Positions 25,981 to 37,546 of a stretch of DNA of 64,000 nucleotides are shown here, piece after piece (the first letter of the stretch is position 1; each line of letters begins with the position of its first letter). The stretch comes from Dipylidium caninum (taxonomy: Eukaryota > Platyhelminthes > Cestoda > Cyclophyllidea > Dipylidiidae): assembly GCA_017562135.1 (NCBI GenBank), contig QEYB01001046.1, forward strand, positions 1,240,001 to 1,304,000, read 5' to 3'. A program made the translations under genes and the position numbers. The notes under the pieces were generated by a model. It worked only from the letters and a program-made list of their open reading frames with translations, searched no databases and was not told the DNA's origin.

Positions 25981-26990
25981 CCCTTCTATAGTGCGACTTT
26001 GTCTTTTTTTCTTTTTGGTACTTTTTTGGTCCGACAAATTGAGACCTCCATTCCCTGGTGGGAGTCGTTTGGCACCACTGTTCGAATTTGTTCTCCCCGC
26101 CTGGCCACGTTTGATGTTCGTTTCCCCAGATTTAAGTAATTTTGAAATTATTTCGTAACCGAAGGCAAAATGTTTCACAAAATTGTTGCCGGTGCTCATC
26201 CCCTTTTCATTTTCCATGTTCGATGGGAGCTTTACATGCGTCTGCTCTCGACAAATAGTCGGCCTCTTTTCAGTTTTTACTGCATTGTGTTCAAGCAATC
26301 TTTTATTTATACCTGCCTGCCAATCCGTTAATATGGGCGGGACTTCAACATTTTATTGCCGTATTCTCCGCTGACTGGGCTTGGACTCGAGGTGGGGATG
26401 GGGCTCCTCCGTCTATTTGCTATAAAAGTGTTCCTTTGTGTCGTTCGGTCAACTGCCCCTGCTTTGCATCAAGTTGTGGAAAGCGGAAGCAGTTCCGGCT
26501 TGAAAGTGTGTGGTCGAGGTGCTTTATTGGAAGGGTCTTAATTCCATACCGCGGATAATTTCCACTGCTGAAGGGTAAAGGTTGTTTAGTTGAAGTCCTG
26601 AGGGACTCGGACTACTGCATCTACAAGGTGATGGCCTTTTTGAGTGGTTTGGCACGTATCATTTGTTGTTTTTTTGCAAAACAATCTTCCCCCATCTATC
26701 GCAGAGGAATGCTATTCTCACCTTATCAAGGTCAAATATTTAGTTGTTTTGAACACGTGAACACGTCTGAAATTGTCTCATGTGCTCAGAGTAACCATCT
26801 TCTACACACCTTTGGTTCATGTTGAAGAGTAATTGGAACTCGATAAAACTGCACCTCGCCGTCATCAAATTGATGCTCAAAAAGTTGTTTTTCCGAAGAT
26901 CTGCTAAAAGGAAAACAATTTCGTGCCATAGCAAGTGGCGGTGCTCTCATCTCCGTTGGGCTTAAAGATCTGGAATTTCCACCTCCATTG
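25981..26990. other. Intergenic region between DHX38 and SEM1
   Basis: About 1 kb of mixed-composition DNA with no supportable gene. Short open frames on both strands show no domain. It must contain either the SEM1 promoter or, if the two genes are co-transcribed, the polycistronic spacer. Confidence 0.6.
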
Positions 26991-27007
26991 TTTGCTTTCA
27001 GTCTGCA
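26988..27007 (+). promoter_or_regulatory. Strong 3' splice acceptor just before the SEM1 start codon
   Basis: The pyrimidine tract TTGTTTGCTTTCAG (AG at 27000-27001) lies six bases before the ATG at 27008. As at DHX38, it implies a 5'UTR intron or a spliced-leader acceptor. Confidence 0.6.
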
Positions 27008-27634
27008 ATGGCCAAAGCGGACAGCAGCGAAAGGCAAGGAATATACCAGGATGTGAATGAATTCGAGGAGTTCGCCACAGAGGGTATGGTCGCGTTCTAC
27101 TCAATTGCAAATGATATTCTCCCCCAAGAGGACTACACTTATCCCCTTCGCTCGCCTTCATTTGTCAGATTGGGATGCGAATGAAGAGGACCCGAGTGAT
27201 AAAAAGATGTGGGACGAGGAATGGGACCGAGAGGACTTCGAGGATGATGACTTCACACAGCTTCTGAGGTAAGTTCGCACTGGTACTCCCTCGCGTGCAA
27301 CGTGGACAACACCTGATTTCTTCAACTCCCCTCCTAATTTCTTTTGAGATATCCAAATTAAGACCTTGGAATTGCTACTCGCGGTCTTAGGCGAGACAAT
27401 GAGGTGGCTCCAGCTGGAAGGCCCGCATTTGTGTGGGGGCTTCCCGCTCAGCGCCGGACCAGTGTTCATCCAAATATTACAGTGAAAGGATGAAATTCTC
27501 ATTTCTTGACGTTTTCTTCATTCTCTCTGGAATTGTTAGTATTATAAGAACCTCTCCAGGTAAACTCGTAGCCTTCGAAACGTCTTTGTTTTGATTTTAG
27601 AAGCAACCTACAAAAGTGGGGATACCTTCCATGA
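27008..27634 (+). CDS. SEM1: 26S proteasome/TREX-2 subunit SEM1 (DSS1)
   Basis: Small acidic intrinsically disordered protein of the 19S proteasome lid, which in other animals also joins TREX-2 and BRCA2. Three exons: 27008-27083, 27169-27268, 27601-27634 (phases 1 and 2), giving 69 residues against 70 in human. The N-terminal part carries an acidic EFEEF motif. Exon 2 has the conserved DWD, MWDEEWD and FEDDDFTQLL segments holding the Trp and acidic residues of the family. The last exon is only 34 nt and encodes SNLQKWGYLP, aligning with the C-terminal helix that in human contains LEKHGY. An AATAAA follows 28 nt after the stop. Other acceptors in the second intron (AG at 27347-27348 and 27389-27390) would give non-conserved tails, so the 27601 exon is preferred. 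Confidence 0.9.
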
Positions 27635-27661
27635 GTACGTCTGCCGCCCAGCAATCGCAAA

Positions 27662-27667
27662 AATAAA
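27662..27667 (+). terminator. Polyadenylation signal of SEM1
   Basis: AATAAA 28 nt downstream of the SEM1 stop codon; spacing fits a short 3'UTR. Confidence 0.6.
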
Positions 27668-28737
27668 GTCCCCACTTTCGCCAATCTCTTTTTCCTTTTG
27701 TTCATCCCTCCTTTTGTTCCACTATCTCACCGACGACATTGTTTGAGGGCTTATCTTCCCGTTTGTGGAGAGCTCATCGGCGGTTGTACTGACTTATTTG
27801 CATAGATTTACATCGCTGCTGCTGACACAAAGTCCAAAAGACTCGGGAAATCTACGTGCGGAGGAAACCAAACCTTAATTCACTTAGTAAATCATTTGCC
27901 CGACTCTCTATTCGTAGCCCTGAGCTCGAAATTGAGGGGGAACACGCCCCCGGATGGGGAGTTTCGAAGCAGACAGGACGTTGGAGTAGCTATTAATCCA
28001 ACAACCATTTGTATAAATTCTCACCACACTGCATGAACTTGTCTCCGCTTCACCTCCTTGGGGTGTTAAAAAAAGGTGATGAATTGTTCTCCCTTGTCCC
28101 CTCCCCCTACAACAACTAGGTAGGTGCTGAAAGACGAATGTTCTTGAAAGAAAACAAGTGTTTTAGAAGAGGAGGCTAGTGGGTGACCATTCTACTGAAT
28201 CCCTGCTCAGTAAAAATATTACTAATTTAGTATAAAACACTGCTGCACATTAATGGCACAATAGTGTTCTTTGGCTTCTTCTGAAGTACAAGACTATAAT
28301 ATCTAGAAGTCATGTCGGAATAGTGCAAACTTAAAAGCGGAGGAGGGGAACATCACGTGGATGTCAACTGGGAGGAATTGCTGAAAAGTACTGCGTACCA
28401 ATGAGAAGTCACAAACGCATCGAAGGGAGTCAAGTAAACAAAGGAATATGGCGCAAACAAGGTGGAACGTGCTCTAAAAGATCAAGTATAAATGTATTTT
28501 CTGCCGGTAATGGATGAAAAGAGCGGGTATCAAAGTCTCGTGGATGGGAGTGCAGATTTTCGCACATACTTCACTGATATGTTCTAATGAAAGCACAAAC
28601 AAAGTAACGCCTGAACCGAATACCACTTGAGAGATGCTATTCAAGGTTGAGTCCGGTTAAAAACTCTTGCAGACAGTTCAAAAGGCAGTTGGACGAGCGA
28701 TTCGTGAGGAGGAGACTGTCACGGGGGACCAAATGCC
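27668..28737. other. Convergent intergenic region between SEM1 and the sugar transporter
   Basis: About 1.1 kb with no gene. It lies between two convergently transcribed genes, so the right part should be 3'UTR of the transporter isoform that ends at 28738. No clear minus-strand AATAAA was seen here. Confidence 0.5.
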
Positions 28738-29097
28738 TCAGACTTGGAAGGCTCTGTTGGTCTCGGGAAGCCGATGGTAAAAGTGAGTGGTGGTAAAGGC
28801 AGTGGTAACACTGTAGAAGAGGAAAACGATCGTCTCCCCGACTCCATTTCCTCTACTGCCTGCGGCTCCAGCACTGCTGGCGTGGCTGAAACCTTGGAGG
28901 GCATTGACGAGGGGCTTGAAGCTCTGTGTAACGATGAAGGAGACAATCCAGTTGGTCGACACGGCGGCGCTTCCAACAGCGCCTCGGTACTGCGGGGGGA
29001 ACAACTCCATGCTAACTAGCATTGCCAGGGGACCCCAACCGCATTGGAAGCCAAGAAGAAAGGTTACCAGTGCCAGGCTCGACATCGTGGATGACAA
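28738..29097 (-). CDS. Alternative terminal exon (isoform B) of the SLC2-family sugar transporter
   Basis: A second copy of the last coding exon: TM10 (LLGFQCGWGPLAML), SMELFP, TM11 (VSTNWIVSFIVTQSFKPL) and TM12 ending RLPETN, then a short tail and stop. It has its own strong acceptor (CTCTCCCTTGCAG, AG at 29099-29098) in phase 0, the same phase as the donor of the third exon at 32551. Splicing exon 3 to it would give a 486-residue protein. No second copy of exons 1-3 is visible between 29.1 and 30.6 kb or elsewhere in the window. An alternative last exon is therefore simpler than a separate gene, though a decayed tandem duplicate is possible. Compared with isoform A it has a longer Gly/Ala/Ser-rich insert between TM11 and TM12. 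Confidence 0.75.
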   Translation of the reverse strand: MSSTMSSLALVTFLLGFQCGWGPLAMLVSMELFPPQYRGAVGSAAVSTNWIVSFIVTQSFKPLVNALQGFSHASSAGAAGSRGNGVGETIVFLFYSVTTAFTTTHFYHRLPETNRAFQV

Positions 29098-29385
29098 CTG
29101 CAAGGGAGAGGAGGAAGAATGCCCAGCTAAGGCGCTTTTGCCCATTCCAACGCAGGTCGGCATTAATAACTTTTTGAAGTGACTGATGATTGCGCCGGTG
29201 GGGAGAATTTGCGAATGGGTGTGCCGGTGCTTGCCTTAGCCGGTCAGCCTTATTTCTGGGAAAAAGTAGCAACGCTTCCAGGTGAATCAACGTGGACAGA
29301 ACGGAAAAGCAGCCAAGTTGTGGACCATTCCAAATCAAACAGCATGCACATACACCCATGCACAAATTATATAGTAAAATAATAT

Positions 29386-29391
29386 TTTATT
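29386..29391 (-). terminator. Candidate polyadenylation signal between the two terminal exons
   Basis: AATAAA on the minus strand, about 1.2 kb after the isoform A stop and upstream of the isoform B exon. A cleavage site here would produce an isoform A transcript lacking exon B. Confidence 0.3.
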
Positions 29392-30144
29392 CCAGAAATA
29401 TCGCTTTGAGTTTAGTTTCGTGGCATTTGAGGTCATGCATGTGCCACTACGTAGAGGACATAAATTTCCTCCTCCTTTCCCCCGCAGATTAGAATATCAG
29501 TACAACATAAAATCAGAGGTGACCGGTTTTAATACTTAGTCTCTTAGTCATGTGGATTTCAAACTGACGCTGAGATCGGTTGAATTCGCGATTTTACATT
29601 TACTGAAGGGGCCTATTTCCCCGTTAGGCTGAGTTCCAAAACGGTCACATTCTGATTCAAGTGGAGGCGCGTCTGCATGCACGCTGGAAAGTCGAGGGCT
29701 GATGCCCTGCGGTTGAAACGAACTGCTGAGGCTGGCACACAGTGGCTCGATTTCCGAACAAAAGTATGCGGGCTAAGCTCAGTCAATTTTATCAACACTC
29801 GATCGCATTCGAGAGAAGTAAGCAAAAGAATTTGGGAAAAAGAAGGGAGGGGACACGAGGGCCATGACATGCAATTGGGTGTGCCTGTCTAGGCAGTTGA
29901 CAAAAAGTGATTCCAGTGTTTACAGCGGAAAATCCCTAAAAGCCGGCAAAAAGAGGCCATCCAGGTGAGGTGCGTGACAGGCTGACAGAGAGAAGAAGGC
30001 TGGAGTTGCATTAAAAAAACAAAATTCCTGTCTCGACACCTACTTTTTTTAGCGAGAACGGAGTAAGGCTGGGGCTACACGAATCTCCCACCTATGCCAA
30101 CTGGAGGCGTTCAAAAAGGCGGCTCTAGCGTCAAGTGCTGCGCA

Positions 30145-30159
30145 TACACACACACACAC
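30145..30159. repeat. Short CA microsatellite
   Basis: About seven CA units between the two terminal exons of the transporter. Confidence 0.85.
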
Positions 30160-30579
30160 CCCAAGATGTGTGGCGCATTTTATCTTGGGGTCGAGTGCAA
30201 TGAAAGCGGTTAAGAGTCGTCACCGCGGAAGCAAATGGGATGAGGAAACTGAGAGAGGCTGAAATGCCGCCAAAAAATGGTACTTACAAGTCGCAGTGAC
30301 TGTTAACAGTAAATAGTCTGGACATCATCAATCAGAGGGTCGTTTTTACAAGAGAGACAGGTGGTTGTGGCGAGAATATTTGAAGTTTAGGCGAGCCAAA
30401 CAAGATCAAATTATAGGCAAAGAAAAGCATTTAAATAAGCGGCAAAAATAAATTAACACGAAATTACCAAAGAGAAATTGAGAAAGAGGAATGCAAAAGG
30501 GAGTTAGGGAAGAAGGTGGAGTGGACAAGAGTGAAGAGGTTGGACTGACGCCTGGCCGATCCTTGCCGCGACTTGGGCA

Positions 30580-33500
30580 TCATACGTGCGGCAGCGGCGC
30601 GCCGAAGGCGAGAGGAGGTGCCCCGCCAGTGGAGGCGGCAAAAAGCGGATTTGTCTCGGGTAATCTTCGGTGGAAGTAGAATGAGAAGAGGAGGGTGAGT
30701 ACAGAGTGGATCATAAAGACCACCAACTCGCCCTGCTCACTGAGGAGCTGCACAAGAGGCTGAAAAGCCTGGGTTACCACAAAAGTGACGCCCCAACTGA
30801 GAGCGACTGAGGCCGCGCCCGCGGCGCCCCGGTGGTTGGCGGGGAAGAGCTCCAGCGTGACCAGCATTGCCAGAGGACCCCAGCCGCACTGATAACCCAG
30901 CAGGAAGAGCAGCAGAGCGCCTAGAGGCGGCAGCGGAGTCGAGGTTGGGAACTTGACAAATGGACCGGGCCAAGGGGGAGGCGGATGAAAAAAAGATGTT
31001 AATGCAATGACTCTAGGACCTGTGTTACTCCTCACTCAAGTGAATTTCTAAAAAAGGGTTAAGGAAGCAAAGGAGTTTAAGCTACTTAGTGTGCTACAGC
31101 ATTTTCATATTAGCCGAGTGCAACAAAATTTGCCCACCGTGAGCCGGCGCAAGAGGACAGAAACGATGGTGGTTGGCGAGAGGTTAGCAGGGGATGGATT
31201 CCAAGAGGAACCATTTAAACGCGCTTATGTCAGGCAAGTTGTCAGCCAGCTTTTTGCGGTATTGAAATCCAGTCAAAGTAGGAGAGAACGGAGAGGACCG
31301 TTTGTCATGGCATATGTGATGCATTGCCAGTCTGCGCCCTTGCATTTCAGCGCTCCCATTTATGAGTTGGATCCAAGTGGAAATGTGTTATTCTGGGAAG
31401 TAGTTGAATTAACAGGCTTTAAATTACGAGCTTAGGTGCTCAGGAATTCCACTAGATGTGAAAGCTACTGAGAGAAGAGGCAAATGGTGTCGGGGCGCCA
31501 AACTATTTGCTCCCCTTGAAGCGCAGTTTCCAACGTGTCATTATAACGTTTTGTCGTCCACTCGCAATTCACTCGGCCGGTGCCCAAAAAACAGCCTGAA
31601 ACGCCTCGGACTTTCAAATTCTCAATGGTGGAGCGCAATTACTGCCATTTTCAAAGACAATCGTCATTATTGTGGGACATCGTCAGTGACGTCAACTGAA
31701 CAGATCATCGTTGGCGCCTCACTCAAGCGCCACTTCTCCGAGAAGTTGCTCCAACTGTAAAACGGATTTCGTCTACGTGGACAAAGTAGTCAGACTCGAA
31801 ACAGATCTCAGTTAGCCCGAAATGGATGAAGACACAAAGGGGTGAAAGCGATGCAGCATAACACAATCAAGCACTAATGGGCGACTTCATGCCATCCTCT
31901 TGACGATGGAGAAAGAGCGCAAGTGTCAGTGAGGTGCAACTTTTGCTCCTTCAAACCGGAAAGGGAATCAACCGCCAGCAGTGAACGACTAACAACTACG
32001 CCCGCAAAGGGGAAGCAAAAACAGGTGGAATGAGAAAATCCTCGTCCAGTTTGTCATCTAACTACCTTCTCTTGATCGGCCAAACGAAAACTGACCAGAC
32101 AGTCAGTTACACAAGAGTTTGCCTAACTGAAAATTGTCCAGATCCACGAAACACCGCCCAAGCCAGTCAATGAGAAAAAGGCAAGACGCCAACCAGCAAA
32201 GAGGCGTTTACCGACCCTTATGGACGTGTTTAAAAGCTAGATTCATGTTTTTTCTTGCCTAAAAGCGTCTACACACTTACAATAAAGCATTGAAGGCTTA
32301 CAAAAAACTCCCTTGACCCCACTCTATACAAATTTCTACTCGTCCACTAAAGATAAACTTTGTCCCTAAGAAAACGCCATTGCAACATCTTAACTGCCTC
32401 TAATTTTTCTGCCCTCTCATTGCCCATGTCCACATTTCTCACCCTTGCCTGCCCCGATGAATAAACATTGCGAGGTAATTTGGGGGCAGAGAGAGCATAC
32501 TCGGTCTTCCCTAATAGCTTTACAAGCCCAACTTTTTTCCAGGAAGCCTACTTTTTGGCCGAGTGCGAAGAAGAACATTGAAGTAGCCATGATGGCGCCC
32601 GTGATGACGACCAGACGACGTCGGGGCAGACGGTCGATGATGAGGAAGGAGGCGAGGAGGGAGAAGAGGAGCTGGGCCAGACCGAGACCAAAGGCGCAGC
32701 GCGCGGAATGCCTGACATGGACCATGCGTTGGCACAGAGGCTCGGTGTAGAAGGTGACAACATTAATGCCGGTAGCCTGTTGCGCCACCATTAGCGCCAA
32801 TGCAATTCGTAGATTTGAGGACAACTCCGGCGGAATGGTAACGCATGGAAAGAGGAGGCGAACGAGTCGAGAGGCGGGAGCGCTGCCAAATTCCTGACTC
32901 CTGGACGCCTCCTGCCCGGAGAGGCGCCGATGCTGGAGCGAGGCTTTCCCATAGTCGCTGCTGTCGGGGCAAAGCTCAGACAGTTCTTGTGCCGCCACTT
33001 TCTTTTGAAGAGACGAAGGACACAATGAAATCAGCTGTTAAGCTAGTTAAAAATTCATTACTAGGCAGTTAGAAGGGGTGAGGAGCTTTCTGCGTAACTT
33101 TGCTTTAGACGAACAGTATGGCTGTTACTTTGCGTTGACTATATTCTAGTTAATATTGCTTAAGATCTTGAAAGAAACAACGAGTAGCGTGATGCCACAG
33201 GGCCCAACAATAACGCGAACTAATAAGCAGGAATGTCAGCCCCCGGGTTAATCAGAACTGCCTTTCGAGCGCCTCATTTCCACGCACGTGGCAGTCACGT
33301 ATGCCGTTAGAACAAAAACAGGAGCCAAGTTGACATTCCGGGGAAGCACGCGACGTACCAAGGAAAGTAAATAAGTAAATAAACAATAAAACGAATAGCT
33401 TTGAGGGAGGCGAAATAAGATCAGTCAGTTAAAAGAAGTACTCGTCAATGAGCTCCCACTCGACTGATGCATTCGCACCACAAACGTTAGAAGAGCGGCA

Positions 33501-35496
33501 AAAACAAGTAGAGGAGCACACTAACTCCTAATTTAGCCTTGGCATAAGGCTAAAACATATCGTGAAAATAAGTATTATCTCGACATAATATACGGGATCG
33601 CTGGACATTTATATCAATACGAAAAAATTGCGTAGAATGGGGGTGAGAGACGTACAAAAGCTCTCTCTTTCCTGCCTCGGTCCAGGCAATTTAGTGGGAC
33701 CCCATCGCGGAAGCATATGAAATTGTGTTTCCACAGACCAAAAGCACATTCGCACTCCGTATGCTAATTGGCGTAATGACGAGGGAAAGAGTCAATTGTC
33801 ATAAAGTTGACCAAATAGAGTGAACCTTGGCATGATATGATGATTCAGCAGTTTCATTGTGAAAAAAAAAACAAAAGACCAACATGTCAGATGAAATTGG
33901 GCCGATACCTAAACGACCAGAAATTTCGAGGGATTTACGATTAACATAACTTTGATAGGTAAACAGGAGAAATGTCGTCCTGATTGAATTTTTAAAGACT
34001 AAACTATTGGTTAAAAAAGTTGAATGCCGCGTAAAAGAAATTACGTTATGTTAGCAAATAGGCATCGATATTTTTGACAATTAACCAACCCCAAACATCC
34101 GAAACAAGCTCAAGTTCAGAAAACTATTTATAAATTTGTGCGTCGGCATTCCCTAAGCAAAATCTATTATGATCCACGTATTTGCCACAGGTGGCGGCCC
34201 AAGAAATGGGACAAGCCTAAAAATCTGACAACGACCAAAACATATTTTTAACCATTCCATTCGACTCTAAAACTTCTTCATACCATCACTTACTTCAGAT
34301 TTAGATCTGAGTATATAAATTTTATGTGAGGTAAACTGGAATACATGCGTTTTTCGGCAAAGAAACAAAATCTCATTTAGATACCAGTTTACTAGTTCCT
34401 CCAAAATGTTAATTTACACATTAAACAGAACATGCTCCATGGTATTCAGCAAGAACTAACTACCTTCTTTACTAATGAAAAATATGTTCGGAAGGTAGCC
34501 AGTAGAACATCCCAGTACACGAACAAATTTCATATACCATCAAATGGTCACAAACTTACACCAGAAAACTCAGATATTTAAATAGTAAAAAGAGCATTTT
34601 ATGAAAACTTAAAAACCTGGCATCCTGTTCAAATAGACAAAAAGAAAATTTAAGTATTCAGGGGCGCAGAATCGAAGCCTATTATCGACCCAGAACATAA
34701 CCGCCTCAAAAGCAAGATTCTTCAAATGCTGCGCAAGGCGATAATACCAAAGGCCACATTAGTACTTGCCTCTGATCTCAGCCAAGTCAGGTCACGCAAT
34801 GCTGCTTGGAATTGGTTACGTTTTATCAGCCAAGCCGGTGACTCCGGGAGGTAAAAAGTGGCCCCGAAAAGTATTGTTGAAAGAATGACCATAAGTGCTG
34901 CGGTCTCGTGCCACGTGGCGACCATACCACAATAGTAGACAAAACAGGTGCCCGCCACTATAGCGACTTGGGCAAGGGATCCTATCCGCCCCGATTGATG
35001 AAGTGGAGCGAGTTCTACGAGATAGACGGAACCAACGGCAGTCATCATGCCAGCAGCTAGGCCCGAGAGCACGCGACCGATTATGAGGAAAAAGAAAAGA
35101 CGGGGTTCCACCACGGTGGAGGGAAGCGAGAGACCCTTTGCGGAGGTTATTAGAAGCCAGCCGAGAATGGATGGCACAGCAGAGATGCGAAGTGCTGCGC
35201 GACGACCCAGAGTGTTGAGAAGTGGACCAATGGTGAGACTGCCCGCAAGTGCACCAAGATTAATCACACTAGAGAAGAAGGCGATGAGGTTGTCGCCAAT
35301 CAGTAGTTGAGCAGAGACTGTGGAAGAGAAGCCAAGAGAGATGCCTACATTGACGTAAGAATATATGATTCTGTTAAATAGTGTGCAATACTTAAGAAAT
35401 TGTATTTAATAATCGCTTACCACATATAAACGGTCCCGTCGTTATTATGATTATAGAAGTGACAAGTCGGACTAGACAAATGTGGTGGTCCTCCAT
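30580..35496 (-). CDS. SLC2-family facilitated sugar transporter (GLUT8/Tret1-like), isoform A
   Basis: Twelve-helix major facilitator transporter, probably moving a hexose or related sugar across a membrane. Exons in transcript order: 35496-35421, 35344-34770, 33001-32552, 30951-30580, giving 490 residues, the usual family length. Exon 1 starts MEDHHICLVRL and leads into TM1 (GISLGFSS). Exon 2 carries the loop 2 LGRR, the GRVLSGLAAG helix, YLVELAP and the PESPAWL end of TM6. Exon 3 has a Ser-rich TM6-7 loop, TM7 (QQATGINVVTFY) and the second Arg motif DRLPRR. Exon 4 has TM10 (GYQCGWGPLAML), ELFP, TM11-12 and RLPETN. The second intron probably uses a GC donor (AG/GCAAGT). TM7 lacks the QLS triplet, and TM10 lacks the Pro-Trp pair of GLUT1. 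The substrate cannot be read from sequence. Confidence 0.88.
33002..34769 (-). other. Probable GC-AG intron of the sugar transporter
   Basis: The coding frame of exon 2 reaches LRSE followed by AG/GCAAGT, the classic consensus for GC-type donors. The intron ends TCTCTTCAAAAG. Both ends are phase 0, and the joined protein has the expected TM6-TM7 loop. A weak GT donor 12 nt further on (AAT/GTGGCC) is the alternative. Confidence 0.6.
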
Positions 35497-37546
35497 TATT
35501 TTAAGTGCATTAAGGGGCATATATGTGCATCAAAATTAAAGAGGGACGATAATCCACCACGTTTGCACCAGTATCAGAGGGTTACGACCTTGGAATATGT
35601 ACAAAAGAACAAATAATATTTGTTGAAGTATATTATTGTAGAGCTCTTATTAAATGGGGTTTCAAAAAATCAAAATCTTTATAATTTGTGATAGCACGCG
35701 CATATTTAATTTTTTAGTGTTTTGGGTTGTATGAATTATGTGGCTGATGTTGGATCCCGAGATAAATAAGTTTCAGATCCCTCTTCGCGGGTCTAAAAAC
35801 CCTCGATTATGGGCAGATAAATACGAGAGTGATATACCGTATTCCAACAAAATACCTTGGTAAGCAAACATGGCGACCAAGTGGAACACACGGAAATGGC
35901 AGGAAACGAGGCCTCGTGGACTGTGTTGTCACCGACGCTGTCGGCTATTACTAGAGCGAGCTGAGCAGCCCAGCTAAATTGGACTGTTCCCCTTTGTTCA
36001 CTAAACTCCTCTTAGGTCTACATTACGATACAAATTCTGTTTCGATTTATTAGTTGCGAAAGAAATCTTTGAGATTTTTCAAGGTTCTAGTGGGTCGCAG
36101 ACAATTTCATAACATATATTGCAAATAAGTAGCATGTTTGCAATATTAAATACGAAGTTTAAATTAAGAGGTTTGGAATTGCATGCTATGCTGTGTTTCG
36201 GAACCGTTAAATAATTTATGAATGATGTTCGAGATTTTCAATGCTCCTATGTGAGGCATTTGAGGGATAACTTGTGTCTATTCTTATGCTATTACTATTC
36301 GCAATTAGCAGCAGTGCTGCACCGATACTGCTGCCAACCTCATTGCCTTCGCCGTAAGAAGGTGGCCCAGATTGGCTGGCATATAATACTGTAGCCGAAA
36401 TCATTCGCGAAACATTAAATTTGCCAAAAGTTTATGCGAAACGCAGTATGAAGAATGATGGAGCAATAAACACTTAATTCGTTCTATTTCGCTTACTTGC
36501 CACTGAAAAAAATAAAATTGTTTAATGTAAAGTATTGAATTTTTCATTATGTCCGAACAACTATTAACAAATGAGCGCTTTGTTCGACATCATACAATGC
36601 AGCATAGATGCAAGCCTTGTAATGAAAGTTCCGTATTCTTCTGGATTTAAGCGTCATATTTTCAATCATGGCCAGTTCAACTTACATGTTTACTATATCC
36701 CGGTGCTAATGGCAGCATTTTATGGTTCTTGTGAGTGATTTCGATTACGTATTGAATCCGTCTGTATAGAAACTATTTTGTTATTAACGCATGTCTTTAA
36801 GGAAATCCATGGTCTAATTATTTGATTTGGCCGAATGTATAATTTTTGCAAAAAGAAGGCGTGTAATCCAAATCCATTCACATATCCTCATATTTAGTTT
36901 AGCGTTAATATTAACCTTCTTTCCCTCTGTTTTGGCATAATACAATGTGATAAACAGGATGTTATACTTCATATAGTTTAAAAAGCTATTCCACCAGTAA
37001 AGAAACTTTGATGTATATGCTGATATGGAAAGGTAGATATAGAGTAATCCACCTACATTGCCGTTCACAAGTGCATTTTACAGGGGTAGGGAGTACAAAC
37101 AGGACACGATATGGCCATACGGAGGCCCTCTAAAAGATAAATAAAGACTTCGTGATGACTGTGACGCTTACAAGCGTGAAGAATAGCAGTCTAGGTGCTG
37201 GACTAAATATGGGTCCTGATATTTCACATATATAACGTCCAAAGTTATTGTTTCAGCAGCTAAAGCTGTCTGTTTATGGGACACGATTAAGTAATTTAAA
37301 AAGCGGAAGCAAATCGCAGGGTCTCACATCATTGGGCACGTGAAGTATTAAATGGAAATTGTTCGAAAAGACTGACCGTGTATGTAATTCATCTCATATA
37401 TCCTGATTACAATTTAGCAATTACAAATCTAGCAACATAAACCAACCTGAAACAATTATTAATTGTGATTGGCTAAATGAATATAACTAAGTGCAGTCAT
37501 ATTTCCTTATTTGGTTCGTTTGCCGCGGTGTTCGTATGCGTGTGGG
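35497..37546. other. Divergent intergenic region between sugar transporter and CASP
   Basis: About 2 kb, AT-rich, separating two start codons that point away from each other. It must hold both promoters or a shared one. I saw no gene and no clear TATA box here. Confidence 0.6.

Noticed and set aside
29012..29365. Minus-strand 117-codon frame upstream of transporter exon B, checked as a possible extra transporter exon
   Set aside because: No transporter motif; it overlaps the acceptor of exon B in another frame.
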